A stretch of DNA of 19,412 bases from Setomelanomma holmii. Lineage: Eukaryota; Ascomycota; Dothideomycetes; Pleosporales; Phaeosphaeriaceae. Location: positions 1-19,412 of the forward strand of contig ML978368.1 of assembly GCA_010015745.1 (NCBI GenBank). Direction: 5' to 3'. Position 1 is the stretch's first letter. The number at the start of each line of letters is the position of its first letter. Below the pieces are notes generated by a model. That model saw only the letters and a list, made by a program, of their open reading frames with translations, had not been told where the DNA came from and did not search any database. Made by a program: the position numbers and the translations under genes. Positions 9,376 to 18,450 of the stretch are shown piece by piece.

Positions 9376-9524
9376 AGTATCATGGCGGGGATCGCAGTGG
9401 AGCTTGTGAGGCGAAGACGGATGTAGTCGATGTCGTTGATAGCGGCTGCCGGTAGAGTGGTAAGGCTGAAGCTGAGGCTGAAGCTTAAACTTGGGGACAT
9501 GAGTGAGATCCTGACCTAAGGTTA

Positions 9525-9890
9525 ATGGATGCCCGTTACTTGACTGTTTCAGGAGTGCATTCTAGCTTCGTCAAAGCCCACGTCGCAGCGAGAAACCTTG
9601 CCCGTTATGACCTTGGGCGTGGCTTCCCTTCAGAGAACGCAGTCTTCACACAGGCGCTGTGGAAGATAATCACCGCCGCCAAGAACATGAGCTCAGTCAG
9701 CAAGAGCGATGCATGCCTGGATATACAAGCATGACGAGACTGACTCGACAAGACACACGCGTGCAGCGGCGACGTCCGGGAAGCACATGAGGAGAAGAAA
9801 GCTGATGGCATGGAAGTGCAAGAATGGGAGCCACAGGTTGTCTTGGCGGAGCTTCTTAACCAGCAGGCAAACACAACGACCAGCGTATGA
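9525..9890 (+). pseudogene. Decayed ORF with two in-frame TGA stops
   Basis: The frame starts at ATG 9525 and gives 69 codons ending in a TGA at 9732-9734; a second TGA follows two codons later. It then remains open and protein-like (VREAHEEKKADGMEVQEWEP, VVLAELLNQQANTTT) to a TGA at 9888-9890. The two internal stops are consistent with CGA to TGA changes. The helical, charged second half is unlike random sequence. It lies downstream of the other plus-strand remnants and may be part of the same ancestral gene; the family is unknown. Confidence 0.33.
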
Positions 9891-10930
9891 TATCGGGAGT
9901 GGAAGAGGTGCAATGACATTGATGACTGGAATTGGATTTGACGGCGATAGCCTCCTACGCAGCATGACGGGTCTCTGGTTTCGATCCCATTAGCTTCAAT
10001 CCCGTTAGCTTCAAACCACCGCTCTACTTCGCCACCATCCAGCGTCTCGCCATCCTAGACCTGTCGTGCCCAGCTATGCTCTTTGTCCCATGTCCTGTCA
10101 GGCTCCGAACGCTGGCGTCCAATTTCAAGCCAAGCTTGTGCCAGCGACGGTACAGGCGATGACCACTGGTCTTGTGCCGAGAAGGATGAGTCTAGTGTGG
10201 GTGCTTGAGATGAGGGCGGGGACCAGTGTTCGGACGTCGGAAGTGCGAAAGATAGTTCTCGGCGGCCGCGTTTGACTGGAAATGGCCTCAGGCGAGGTAG
10301 GCCCAGATTGTGCAGTGAATCTAGGTTTTGGAGTTGTTCCGGCGGGAGTCTCTGCGGGTTTGTTAAGCTCAGTCAGTATCACGTTTGGATTGCGCTTCTT
10401 CCAGTGCCTTCTCGTCGCTGCGGCGGAGAAAAGGTCGCTATTCTTGACAGTGACAAAACCGCGCGCATTAGCTATTCAGGCGCCTGCAGTACGTAAAGTG
10501 AGGCGGCGGACAATTTTACACGCGAAGAATCCATCGAGCAGCGTGAAGATGGACCATGCAAAGCGCGTACAACATGTCAACGCTGAGGTCGATGTAGCTT
10601 GGGGTTGTGGTGGAGATGCTCAAGCTAGGGTGAGCGTTCAAGCAAATGAGTAACGAGTCGTATGCCGCTGTCGGTGGCCGGTTTGGGGACGAACGGAAGG
10701 CGGTGCTCATCGAAGGCCATGTGCGGGTCGGCGCGCGAGATTATAGTGCATTAGCCGTGTAGCTGCGGAGTCACCACACATCATTGGCTCTCCACCAATC
10801 TAAGTTCTGACTGGGGCACAGAGTGTGCAACCTGCAGCTGCCCGCGGCACCCGCTGAGCGAGCAGCCAGTGTGCTGCTAGAAGACAGACTATGAGTCAAG
10901 AGCCAGCCTTTGCTAGCGTGGCCAGCTCAA
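9891..10930. other. Coding-like but unassignable sequence
   Basis: No gene can be supported. A plus-strand frame around 10075-10500 has an acidic, serine-rich composition (GTGDDHWSCAEKDESSVGA) with one TGA and then a basic stretch, so it may be an old remnant. Overlapping frames on the other strand (10125-10382) are equally long. A 15-base tandem duplication lies at 9985-10014. Confidence 0.3.
9985..10014 (+). repeat. 15-base tandem duplication
   Basis: TCCCATTAGCTTCAA is followed immediately by TCCCGTTAGCTTCAA, with one mismatch. It is of no evident function. Confidence 0.85.
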
Positions 10931-11360
10931 CTGTCGGGGAACGAGGCCAGGTTGCCATACTCAGTGTCGGGCGTGTGTAGCTTGAAAAGCACGTTGTTGA
11001 AGTCGTCGTAGCTGGGCAAGCGTCAGGGACAAAGTGCCAGACGTTTCGATGTCATTGTTCATGCTTCGTTCAAGCCACGGCATCTACGTCAAGGGAATCG
11101 AAATCCACCGCTGCCAGCGAAGAAAGTAAGTCTAGCCGGCTTGGCTTTTCCGACTTGAGGCATGCCAACTGTGACCCAATCACTTCCTGCAGCGTGATTC
11201 TAGATGCCCTCTGGGGATTTCGACAAAGTTGAGGCAAGCTCGTTTCCATAACATTGTTGTCCAAGCTCCAACGTCCTCATCACCGGGTATCATTGTGGTG
11301 TTCCTAGCAGTTCGCCCGATCTTGTACCCTCCCTGGGCGAGCACGCCCACCTGCTGCTAG
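10931..11360 (-). pseudogene. Minus-strand coding remnants, family unknown
   Basis: Three protein-like blocks lie in the same direction but in different frames: VGVLAQGGYKIGRTARNTTM followed by IPGDEDVGAWTTMLWKRACL (about 11190-11360), SRITLQEVIGSQLACLKSE within 11070-11264, and LPSYDDFNNVLFKLHTPDTE followed by YGNLASFPDS (about 10931-11026). Stops (TGA, TAG) separate them. Together they suggest one decayed gene read leftwards. Overlap between the first two blocks means only one can be genuine over 11180-11264. No family is recognised. Confidence 0.28.
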
Positions 11361-11719
11361 CGCGTTCCGACTCGGCCCTCCGCTTAGCTCACTGCACACT
11401 TCCGAAGTCCTCCATACAAATCGAAGCGCAATTCTAGTCGTCGTTGTCTATGTTTGATGCCTCTCTGCGGCCTTCTACAACTATTGCGCTCCTACAAGAA
11501 GGGTTATTCCTACGTCGCCTTACTTCGTGAATTCATCACACACTGCTTACTGCCGGCACTCAGCACAAACGGGCTCTTCGCCATTCTACATCTTTCGAGA
11601 TACGTGCACAAACGTCCGACGACATAGAAGCGTCACGAAGAGCATTCCTCTGCGTCCAATAGCAACGTTATTTGCTACCGCCTTGTCACCGAGGCCCTTC
11701 ACGAGCCCGAAAACACATG
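11361..11719. other. No gene recognised
   Basis: Open frames here (for example 11527-11775 plus) are short and rich in threonine, serine and arginine without domain-like content. Confidence 0.35.
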
Positions 11720-11995
11720 CAACAGCCCCCTCTCATAGGCCCTGCGCGATCACGAATATACGACGAACAAGTTAGCGGATACGTTGACCTAATATGGTGT
11801 ACGGAGAACGATACGCAACGATGGCATACATCTCGTTTCCTTGTTACGACAACGTATGACCCACCTTATGATGCTGTACTTGGAAGGAAGGGCGCAGAAC
11901 TCTATATGGAATGCTTTGGACACGGCGAGGGCGGTAGGATATTCTGTCCTCACACATGGCACGATTTTGCATGCTGTGTAAAGATGCGCGGCTGA
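11720..11995 (+). pseudogene. Retropepsin-like domain fragment
   Basis: The frame from about 11720 to the TGA at 11993-11995 includes QVSGYVDLIWCTENDTQRWH, then TSRFLVTTTYDPPYDAVLGR and KGAELY. The alternation of a GxVxLxW strand, a FLV strand and a PPYDAVLG turn resembles the second half of retroviral-type aspartic proteases, where a hydrophobic-hydrophobic-Gly motif precedes the final helix. Many fungal orphan proteins carry such a C-terminal domain. The catalytic D(T/S)G half is not visible upstream (a TAG interrupts the frame at about 11660), so this is a fragment. The tail after KGAELY looks drifted. Confidence 0.4.
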
Positions 11996-13212
11996 AAACA
12001 TGAATGGAAGACATAAATGTAAGAAGCACCCCACACTTTGCTTGCTGGACCAACGTTTGCAACTCCGCTTATCGCTGTTCATCTTGCCACCCGCACACCC
12101 CTCCTGACGCCGTTACACTGAGCCATACCTGAGACCCACCTCGCCTCTCAGCCTGCCTTCACACATACTTATCACGACTGGAACGACGACGTGCTGCACT
12201 CTCCGTGACTGATGCGCCCGACTAAAAGCAACAGCAAGTAGTCGACACACTAACGCGCGCAATGTCACGGGATTCGTGGTCGCCATTGAGGAAGCCGAGC
12301 AGGCAACGTAGGACAATGGCTAATGTCAACGGAGAAGGCATCGGTTGAGGCGGACGAGACAACAGCGGTGGAGCGCAACGCAGCATGTCAAGGAATCCTC
12401 CCAAGCGCTGCGCCTTCTAAACCTGTACACGACTCGAGCGCCGGTCCTGACGCCTAGCTTGTCCGAGGAGGACGCGGACGCGGTTGCAGAGAATACTGAG
12501 GACGAAATATGAGAATGAACAATCTCGAAGCGGCCTTACCCGCCGCATGGTCGATCTTCATATCGCCAAAGAGCCCGTGTTCTCCAAGACGGCGACGCCA
12601 AGCACAAACGTCCTGCAGGACGTGAGAACACTGTATAAGGCGATCCAAAGGCGTCATTCCGCTAGGCTTTGGGGTACAAATACACGACACGCTTTTGACC
12701 CTCCCCTAGCTAATAATTCGACAGGTTGAGGTACAACAGGACGCTAACAGTGGTCTTGACGATGTAAAGTACGAGTGCCAAGGACACCGAATGGTAAAAT
12801 GTGACAGTTTATGAGAGGAGCGCATCACGTGTGACATGTGCTGGTGGTCTGATGCTGCTTCCTCATCTTATCAAGCACCTCTTGCTTGAACTGGATGAAA
12901 AATACGTCATGTAAACAGGCGCTGTTGATAGCCTGGCAAGTGGTCATCACCAACAGAGCAGAGAACAATACAGAGCACAAAATATTCAGATTCACTGCTC
13001 AGCAAAGTTCCAGACTTGACTTACTGCTTCGCGTGGTTACCTTTTCATTTACTGCATTCACCTCAACATAAAACCGACGTACAAACAGAGAATGATTTCA
13101 AAGCGCTGCGTGAGAATCGGAACGAGGATTTGGTGTGCAAAGTGAAACACCTCCACTAAACGAGCTGGAACAAACCTGTGCACAGCCAGATGCGATGGCA
13201 CGACCGCGTGGG
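11996..13212. other. No gene recognised
   Basis: Only short, overlapping frames occur. A minus-strand frame at 12454-12690 contains GMTPLDRLIQCSHVLQD, faintly like an ankyrin or helical-repeat unit, but nothing around it supports a domain. The plus-strand frame over the same bases is as long. A small plus frame at 12886-13071 has no recognisable content. Confidence 0.35.
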
Positions 13213-13826
13213 TCATCGCCCTCCACCCCCACGTGCTCTGCTAAGACCCATTGTTCTCAGCATCGAGACGAACTCCCCAGACCGCCTTGACCGGGATGCT
13301 GTCGTTGGCTCTATCGCCGCTGCTATCGTTGCTGTTGCTGTCACTGGGAACGTCATCATCGACCTTGTCGTCGCTCTCGGAGACTTCGGTAATGCGCGAC
13401 TCGAGACGCGACTCCAATCGAAGGCTCTGTGCCTTGATGGATCCATCCTGAAGGGCAGCTGGACCGACTCGAGCATCGAAATCTCGACTCGCCTGCACCG
13501 CCGCTGGATTGACACGCTCGGCAAGTTCCAGCCAAATGTCCCATTCCGCCACCTTCAACGTCTGCTCCACCCAGTTCGGCTTGATGGTGGCGGTCGGGAT
13601 GAGCACCAAGAAACTCCGTTCGAGCCTGGAACCAGCGACGCGATCGCTTAATGCAGCCATCTGATCAGCCACCTCAAGCAGGGCAAGCTCCTTCTAGCGC
13701 TGACCCATTCGGGCCATACCGCCTCGATGGACGACGCCAGCTGTTACCGAAACCGATTCGCTGTAGGAGAAGATTGTAATCTGAAAGGGGACCTCTCGAC
13801 TGCGGCACTGGCTATGCTGATAGCAC
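13213..13826 (-). pseudogene. Long minus-strand coding remnant with one internal TAG
   Basis: Reading leftwards from about 13826 the frame gives VPFQITIFSYSESVSVTAGV, VHRGGMARMGQR, a TAG at 13694-13696, then KELALLEVADQMAALSDRV, AGSRLERSFLVLIPTATIKP and a tryptophan-rich helix (NWVEQTLKVAEWDIWLELAE). It finishes with an acidic serine/aspartate tail and a TGA at 13213-13215. If the TAG was once CAG the frame runs about 200 codons. Starting instead at the ATG 13670-13672 gives a 143-aa ORF. The helical middle, the low-complexity acidic end and the unbroken match of style on both sides of the TAG support a real but damaged gene; the family is unknown. Confidence 0.5.
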
Positions 13827-13918
13827 TAGTACGCCGGCACGCGTGCTCCAGGAGAAAAGCCTATCGACTGCAGTAGTACACAAAGTAGCCAGGGTGAAGG
13901 ACCAAGTAAGTCGAGATG

Positions 13919-14335
13919 TTACATACACTGTATGAAGCGCACGCGCGATATCAACTTTCGACCTAGTAGGTTGACAGGCCACACAGTTCTCGCTGGATTT
14001 TGCGCGTTGGTGGCCGGTCGTTGTCGCTGGCCGCGATTAGCGATCGATGTGTCCGTCGAGTCCCGGGGGGCAGGCGACGGCGAGCGGTGGTTGGGCGTCA
14101 TGTGAGCGCTCGGACGCCAAGAGTGCGCGCATCGCAGGATCAAACTTTGGCCATCATCAGGACAGTCTAGGAACAAAGAGAATTCAATAGTCATGTCCGC
14201 ATTCATCCCAACACAAACAAAATTGTGTGTGACTGTCGGGTCTAAAGTGTTGCACAAACGATAATGCAGCCGAAAGATGTTTGCTCCAAACGTTTGCGCT
14301 GATATTTCGCCGCACTCCACAGACGTATTCAACAC
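13919..14335 (-). pseudogene. Possible coding remnant upstream of the 13.2-13.8 kb gene
   Basis: This is a 138-codon minus-strand frame without an ATG at its left limit (it opens with GTG; the first in-frame ATG encodes MNADMTIEFSLFLDCPDDGQ). The segment FGANIFRLHYRLCNTLDPTV followed by THNFVCVG looks like folded protein; the second half is a proline/serine/arginine-rich tail that may be non-coding. It has the same direction as the remnant at 13213-13826 and may be an upstream exon of it. It ends only 30 bases from the ATG of the divergent gene at 14366. Confidence 0.28.
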
Positions 14336-14365
14336 ATTGTGCTTTCATTCTTCGAACTACGAGCA

Positions 14366-15889
14366 ATGTCGGTATCTCGTTGGCATGCCGATGTCTGCCA
14401 TATCTGTTCCGTATCACTCGATTGCAAAAAGCAATATTTGGACATTCGTGCTATACCTACGCATCAGGGTTGCGGCGTACTTTTCCAGCCTCCCGAATTC
14501 CGGAGTAAACCAACAAGGCTCCAATGGCCGAACTTCCGCTCAACTTGTCAGACGCACATGGCTGGCACTCTTCCCAATGCTATCCTGGTCCACTATCACT
14601 GCATTCTGATCCTATGCTGGGTACGCAGGAATGTGCCTATACTAGCTCTGACTTCGACATTGCCGCAGATCTGTCAGCCTTGCTTTGAACCTCCACCATC
14701 ACGGCTAGAATTCGACATATATCGTTCCTTCGACCATGTCACAGATCCTCTAGCCCGGCGTCTGGCGGATGCTCCGATCGAACTATTCAATGCGATCATC
14801 GCCCATCTCCAACCCGATCAAGCTCTCGCTGTAGCTTCAAAGCGCGATGCTTTGATGCTCAGCCCAAGAAGGCTGATATCTCCGTACCGTTCGAGTGTAT
14901 CAGAGATTATCAAATCTTACTCTTCTCGAAGACGTCTCGCACATTTGTACCAGGTCGCATCCTATCTTCAAGGCCAAAACGTCCAAGTCGACTCCAGAGA
15001 AAGGGAGGTGGGGCTTAGCCCACAATCCAACGCGGTCTTTGTTGCCATTAATGGGAGGCGCTACCTACATGACTTTTGCGACAGAGGCCCTACAGCTACA
15101 AATGGGCGGCCTGGATACAGCACAGTCTGGATGAAATTAAAGAATCCCAACCAAGTCGCGCTGATGGTCGATGAATTTGGGATTGTCGACGCTGCGTTTG
15201 AAGAGGACAACGGCCAGTTGCAATGGATACTAGGAACAGATCCCACTGATCAAAGAATATCCGTGGAAAAAGCTCCTACAAGTATACTGAGCAGCATCAA
15301 AGTCACCTACGATGTAAGCAGTATTCACCTCATGTGGATAGGGATTTCACTTACGGATGTAGTCCATAAAATGTCGTTCTATAAGTCTCCTCCCATGCTC
15401 TGGCACCCGACTCCGACCACTTCTTTTTCCTAACTCCGGCGAATGGATTCCCTGGAGTTTCCATCGCGGAACCGTGTTTGCTTATCCTCATGACGAATAC
15501 TTCATTCCTACTGTGACCGACATCGCCACACCGGACAAAGTCTATATGTCCTACCGACGCGATGGCATGTTCTCTGGAATCCATCATAAGCCAGAGGGAA
15601 ACTGCACACAGGTACCTCTGGGTCCTCCAGCTGAAAAGAGAGTGGTGAAATTTCTTGTTCTTAGCAATAGCATAACATCGTCCCAGATACAGTATGTACA
15701 GGTAAGATAGCAACGGCTTATGACTCATTTGGTCTCCGCTAATGCAAATAGTTCATCTACAACAGTCAAGCTGTTCCGGCACTTCCGATGAATTTTCGCG
15801 TTGAGAGAGAGGAGGTACATGATGAAGTAAAGGCAATATGGTGGGGCAATGCGCTCAGAAGTGGCTTGTCGTTCAACATTGTTAAATGA
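14366..15889 (+). pseudogene. Cys/His-cluster and F-box-like protein (paralogue 2), frameshifted and truncated
   Basis: From ATG 14366 a frame of 355 codons runs to TAA 15431-15433. It parallels the gene at 4114: CHIC at residues 11-14, a later CQTH and VHYHC pairing with CLSC and YPYHPEC, an F-box-like LADAPIELFNAIIAHL at about 133-148 (134 in the first gene), and DEFGIVDAAF at 270-279 against DDFGIVGIEL. Homology then continues in another frame (about 15411-15701: GEWIPWSFHRGTV, PDKVYMSYRRDGMFSGIHH). No GT..AG intron I could find joins the two frames, so a frameshift is likely. A plausible 50-base intron (15702-15751, GTAAGA, CTAAT branch) leads to a last exon ending in TGA at 15887-15889. 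The C-terminal region with KGILFEYDN and WFSGKR is missing. It is probably a decaying copy, though a mis-modelled intron remains possible. Confidence 0.6.
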
Positions 15890-16152
15890 GCAGTAAGACT
15901 GCACAATCTGGGATATCAAAGATGTGTGCTTGGGCGGGTGAGCTGTAATTGTCGACGATCTGGCTCTTGAACAGGGTGGAAAGTATGCTGTACTTGTTGA
16001 GGACTTGCTATTGATATACAATAAGGGACGCAATTTCAGAGGGCTTTTCATCGATGGTGAACTTGGCGAGCATGATGTGCGGTATATTGTAGGCTTAGTA
16101 TGTGAAAATCCCCCGACCATCTGGAACAACCAATTCACTGAGGTTCCATACG

Positions 16153-16919
16153 TTACTGCCGCTGCTGCTGGGTCATATCCCATACAACCTGCCCTTGAAC
16201 ATACCGATAGTACCTCTGGTATTGCTCGCTCCAGATCCATTGCCCGGATGGCACTGCTAGAACTTGATGATTTGTCTCAGCGTACGTCTTCAACCTACTT
16301 GCCATGTCTTGTACCGCACCATTGTTTATGTCGCTCATCTCTTTTTCCTTGGGATCCACAGTGCAAAGATACACCTTTTGCTCAATGGGGTGGTAGAGAG
16401 CGAAGTAGAGTACAGCGTCACTCTCTGTGCTCTTATGTAGAACTTCTTGGGCAAAGACTTCTTTCGCCTCCTCGATGTCTGTGCCTTGCCAGAGAATCAC
16501 TATATGAAATGCGTCGGTGGTCCCTTTTGAGGCGATAAGATGGACGTATTGCGGGTCTTGGTTTGGGTCAGGAAGTATGACTGACCAACCAGTACCCAAG
16601 ATTTGCTGCAGGTAATTGACCGTTGGTGAGATTGCTTCCTGAAGACTATGGAGAAGTGTAAGAGTTTGAGCCTCAGGAAGAGAATAAACTCCTTTACCTT
16701 GACATTGTACCGGTTGTTGGTAATAACAAATTGACGCTTTAAGTGAATCGGGAGCTTGGTGATGCTGTCTGTTGTGAAAATGCTGGCGTGGAACCTGTCG
16801 GGGAGCGCCTGTCTTGAAATACTACTTTCTTCACCCCATGCTCGATCATGCAGATCTATCGAAGGAGGAAGATCCACCGCGCACGCTGCTGGCCTAGTCT
16901 TGAAACTGTTACGTCGCAT
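16153..16919 (-). CDS. Hypothetical protein, 235 aa, WW-like C-terminus, two exons
   Basis: Exon 1 is 16919-16698 (74 codons) and exon 2 is 16638-16153; the 59-base intron opens GTAAAG and ends TTCAG, with a CTTAC-type branch, and the frame is kept. The start is the ATG of MRRNSFKTRPAACAVD. After the splice comes EAISPTVNYLQQILGTGWSV, then a region of alternating strands and helices (HIVILWQGTDIEEAKEVFA, AVLYFALYHPIEQKVYLC). The end is GQWIWSEQYQRYYRYVQGQV: W208 and W210, Y217/Y218 and W227 are spaced like the tryptophans and tyrosines of a WW-like module, which usually binds proline-rich peptides. That role is inference. It is convergent with the paralogue ending at 15889, with 263 bases between. 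No signal peptide or membrane helix is seen. Confidence 0.58.
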
Positions 16920-18177
16920 GATCGGTGAATTGTTTCCTGCAAAGCTGCACGCTCCTCATCCAAGCTCGAAGTCGCTCCTTTCATCCCTGACCCTGTCTGA
17001 CCGCGAAAGATGATTAGTGAGTCATAACACGCAGAAATCGCTATTCTTCCAATGCCTAGTATCTAACTGTGTCAGTACAACCACGTATCGTCGAGCCTCC
17101 TCTACGCCTTCTTCAAGAGGCACGATATTACTGGCGACTGATCCACAGAATCTTAGCAAGGGTCGCTAGGCGAACATTCTCCCCGCTCACCGAGATTGGA
17201 AAGTGCAATTGTAGGCCAGTGCATTCTGTGCGTTGCAACATCTCTCTGACACCTTACGAAGATATTACTAAGTACTGTCACTGGAAGAAACTCTGCTCTC
17301 TTAAGGACGAATGAAGTAGCCACAGTGGGTGAGCTTTGGGCGGAGCTGGCATCAAGGGACTGGTAGCGCAGGTCCTCTGCTTGAAACCTAGCCAGCCCCT
17401 GGATGTCGCTCACTTGACTATCTTTATTGTTATGCATTGTCGAATCGTGACTGCCTTGTGCTGATCGCCAATCCTTGATGCCCAACCACCTGTACTACAG
17501 GCCTACTACATGACTTGCATAGACTATACCAGGCATCTTGTTTGCTCATACGCTCGCGGCTGTGACCCATGCGGGCATCAGAATTGTCGCGTCAAACACG
17601 ATAAAGACACGCTCTTGCAACGCGATATAGTCGCATATCATAGCCGAATACAAGACAGTCTTGTTAATCGATAACTCCGGACACATGATGTTTGACTCAC
17701 ACTTGTGTCTCGGCTGCACCATGACCTCACTAAAGAGCCACAGCCAGTCCGTCAGAAAGCCAAAGGAGCAACTGAAACTCACTTTCGTCAAGCCTTTGCG
17801 ATCGCCTTCTTGCCCCAAGCCACTCACTACTTCCTTTTCTTCTCAGAAATAGTCGTGGTGTGGTAGTCTCAGGCAGTGGAACACAGCCTAAGAGCCTATG
17901 TTAACCTATAATATTGCTTATACGACCGCGATTCTATATTACACCCATGGTTCACCACCGGTTGACGCCAGCTTTGAGTCACTGTGATCAGTAAAATTGC
18001 GCAAATTACAGCTCATTTCACCTGATTGAAGCAGACATAACTGGCTCAGAGGTCACAGCTAGAATCATACAGGGATTACATCAAGACAGTGTTAGGTCGA
18101 CGGTTGGCCTGGAGTTGCAGTAGTAATGGTGGGCCGACTGACCGAGCACGCTGCTCCTTACATACATTACCTGTGCT
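16920..18177. other. No gene recognised
   Basis: Frames of 80 to 110 codons lie at 17069-17314 (plus), 17153-17485 (minus) and 17546-17827 (minus) without convincing domains, splice partners or starts. A plus reading near 17540-17660 contains CDPCGHQNCRVKHDKDTL, loosely zinc-finger-like but followed by stops. The region 17880-18170 is free of any long frame. Confidence 0.35.
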
Positions 18178-18450
18178 CTAACGGTATCTTTCTTGCTGCG
18201 CATAGAGAATGCCCATACTCTGTAAGGCGTTGAAGCCTGGCATATATTGCTCAACATGCTCATTGCCAAGGGCCTTCCTGTACCATCGCAGCGCCCTCTC
18301 ACACATCCGCTCGGCCTCGCCCAGCTTGCCTTGGCTCTTGTAGAAGTTGCAAAAATAATTGACCGTGTCGTGCCCTCGCAACGCCTGCCTGTAAATCTGC
18401 TCGGCTTCGCTCAGCTTGCCTTGATTGAAGTAGAAAGGGCCCAGGGTGTT
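18178..18450 (-). pseudogene. Tetratricopeptide repeat relic (NLR/kinesin-light-chain type)
   Basis: The minus frame encodes about two TPR units and part of a third: NTLGPFYFNQGKLSEAEQIY with RQALRGHD, then TVNYFCNFYKSQGKLGEAER with MCERALRWYRKALGNEH, then ALQSMGILYAQQERY, ending at TAG. The signature GKLxEAExxYxxAL..xxKALGxxH is that of the roughly 42-residue TPRs found C-terminal to NB-ARC or NACHT domains in fungal NLR-like proteins. The first unit has lost its linker (it goes from RGHD directly to TVNY), so repeats have been deleted. No NTPase domain lies upstream; the frame instead runs back without a stop into LINE endonuclease sequence. It is therefore a fragment, not a working receptor. 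Confidence 0.75.

Noticed and set aside
9977..9988. GGTTTCGATCCC, similar to a tRNA T-loop/B-box
   Set aside because: It has one base too many for the consensus, and no acceptor, D-arm or anticodon stem can be built upstream.
12454..12690. Possible ankyrin unit (GMTPLDRLIQ) on the minus strand
   Set aside because: Only one weak motif, with no adjoining repeat and an equally long plus-strand frame.
13178..13651. 157-codon plus ORF
   Set aside because: Shadow of the better supported minus-strand frame; its arginine- and leucine-rich content reflects the opposite strand's acidic and helical codons.
15725..16240. 171-codon minus ORF overlapping the end of the 16153-16919 gene
   Set aside because: Its start lies within the last exon of that gene in another frame, its composition is Ser/Thr-rich without pattern, and it overlaps the last exon of the plus-strand paralogue.
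16005..16538. 177-codon plus ORF
   Set aside because: It is antisense to the spliced 235-aa minus-strand gene and has no domain or splice support.
17540..17665. CxxC/H-rich plus reading resembling a zinc finger
   Set aside because: The spacing fits no zinc-finger class I know, and stops follow at once; the opposite strand is open over the same bases.
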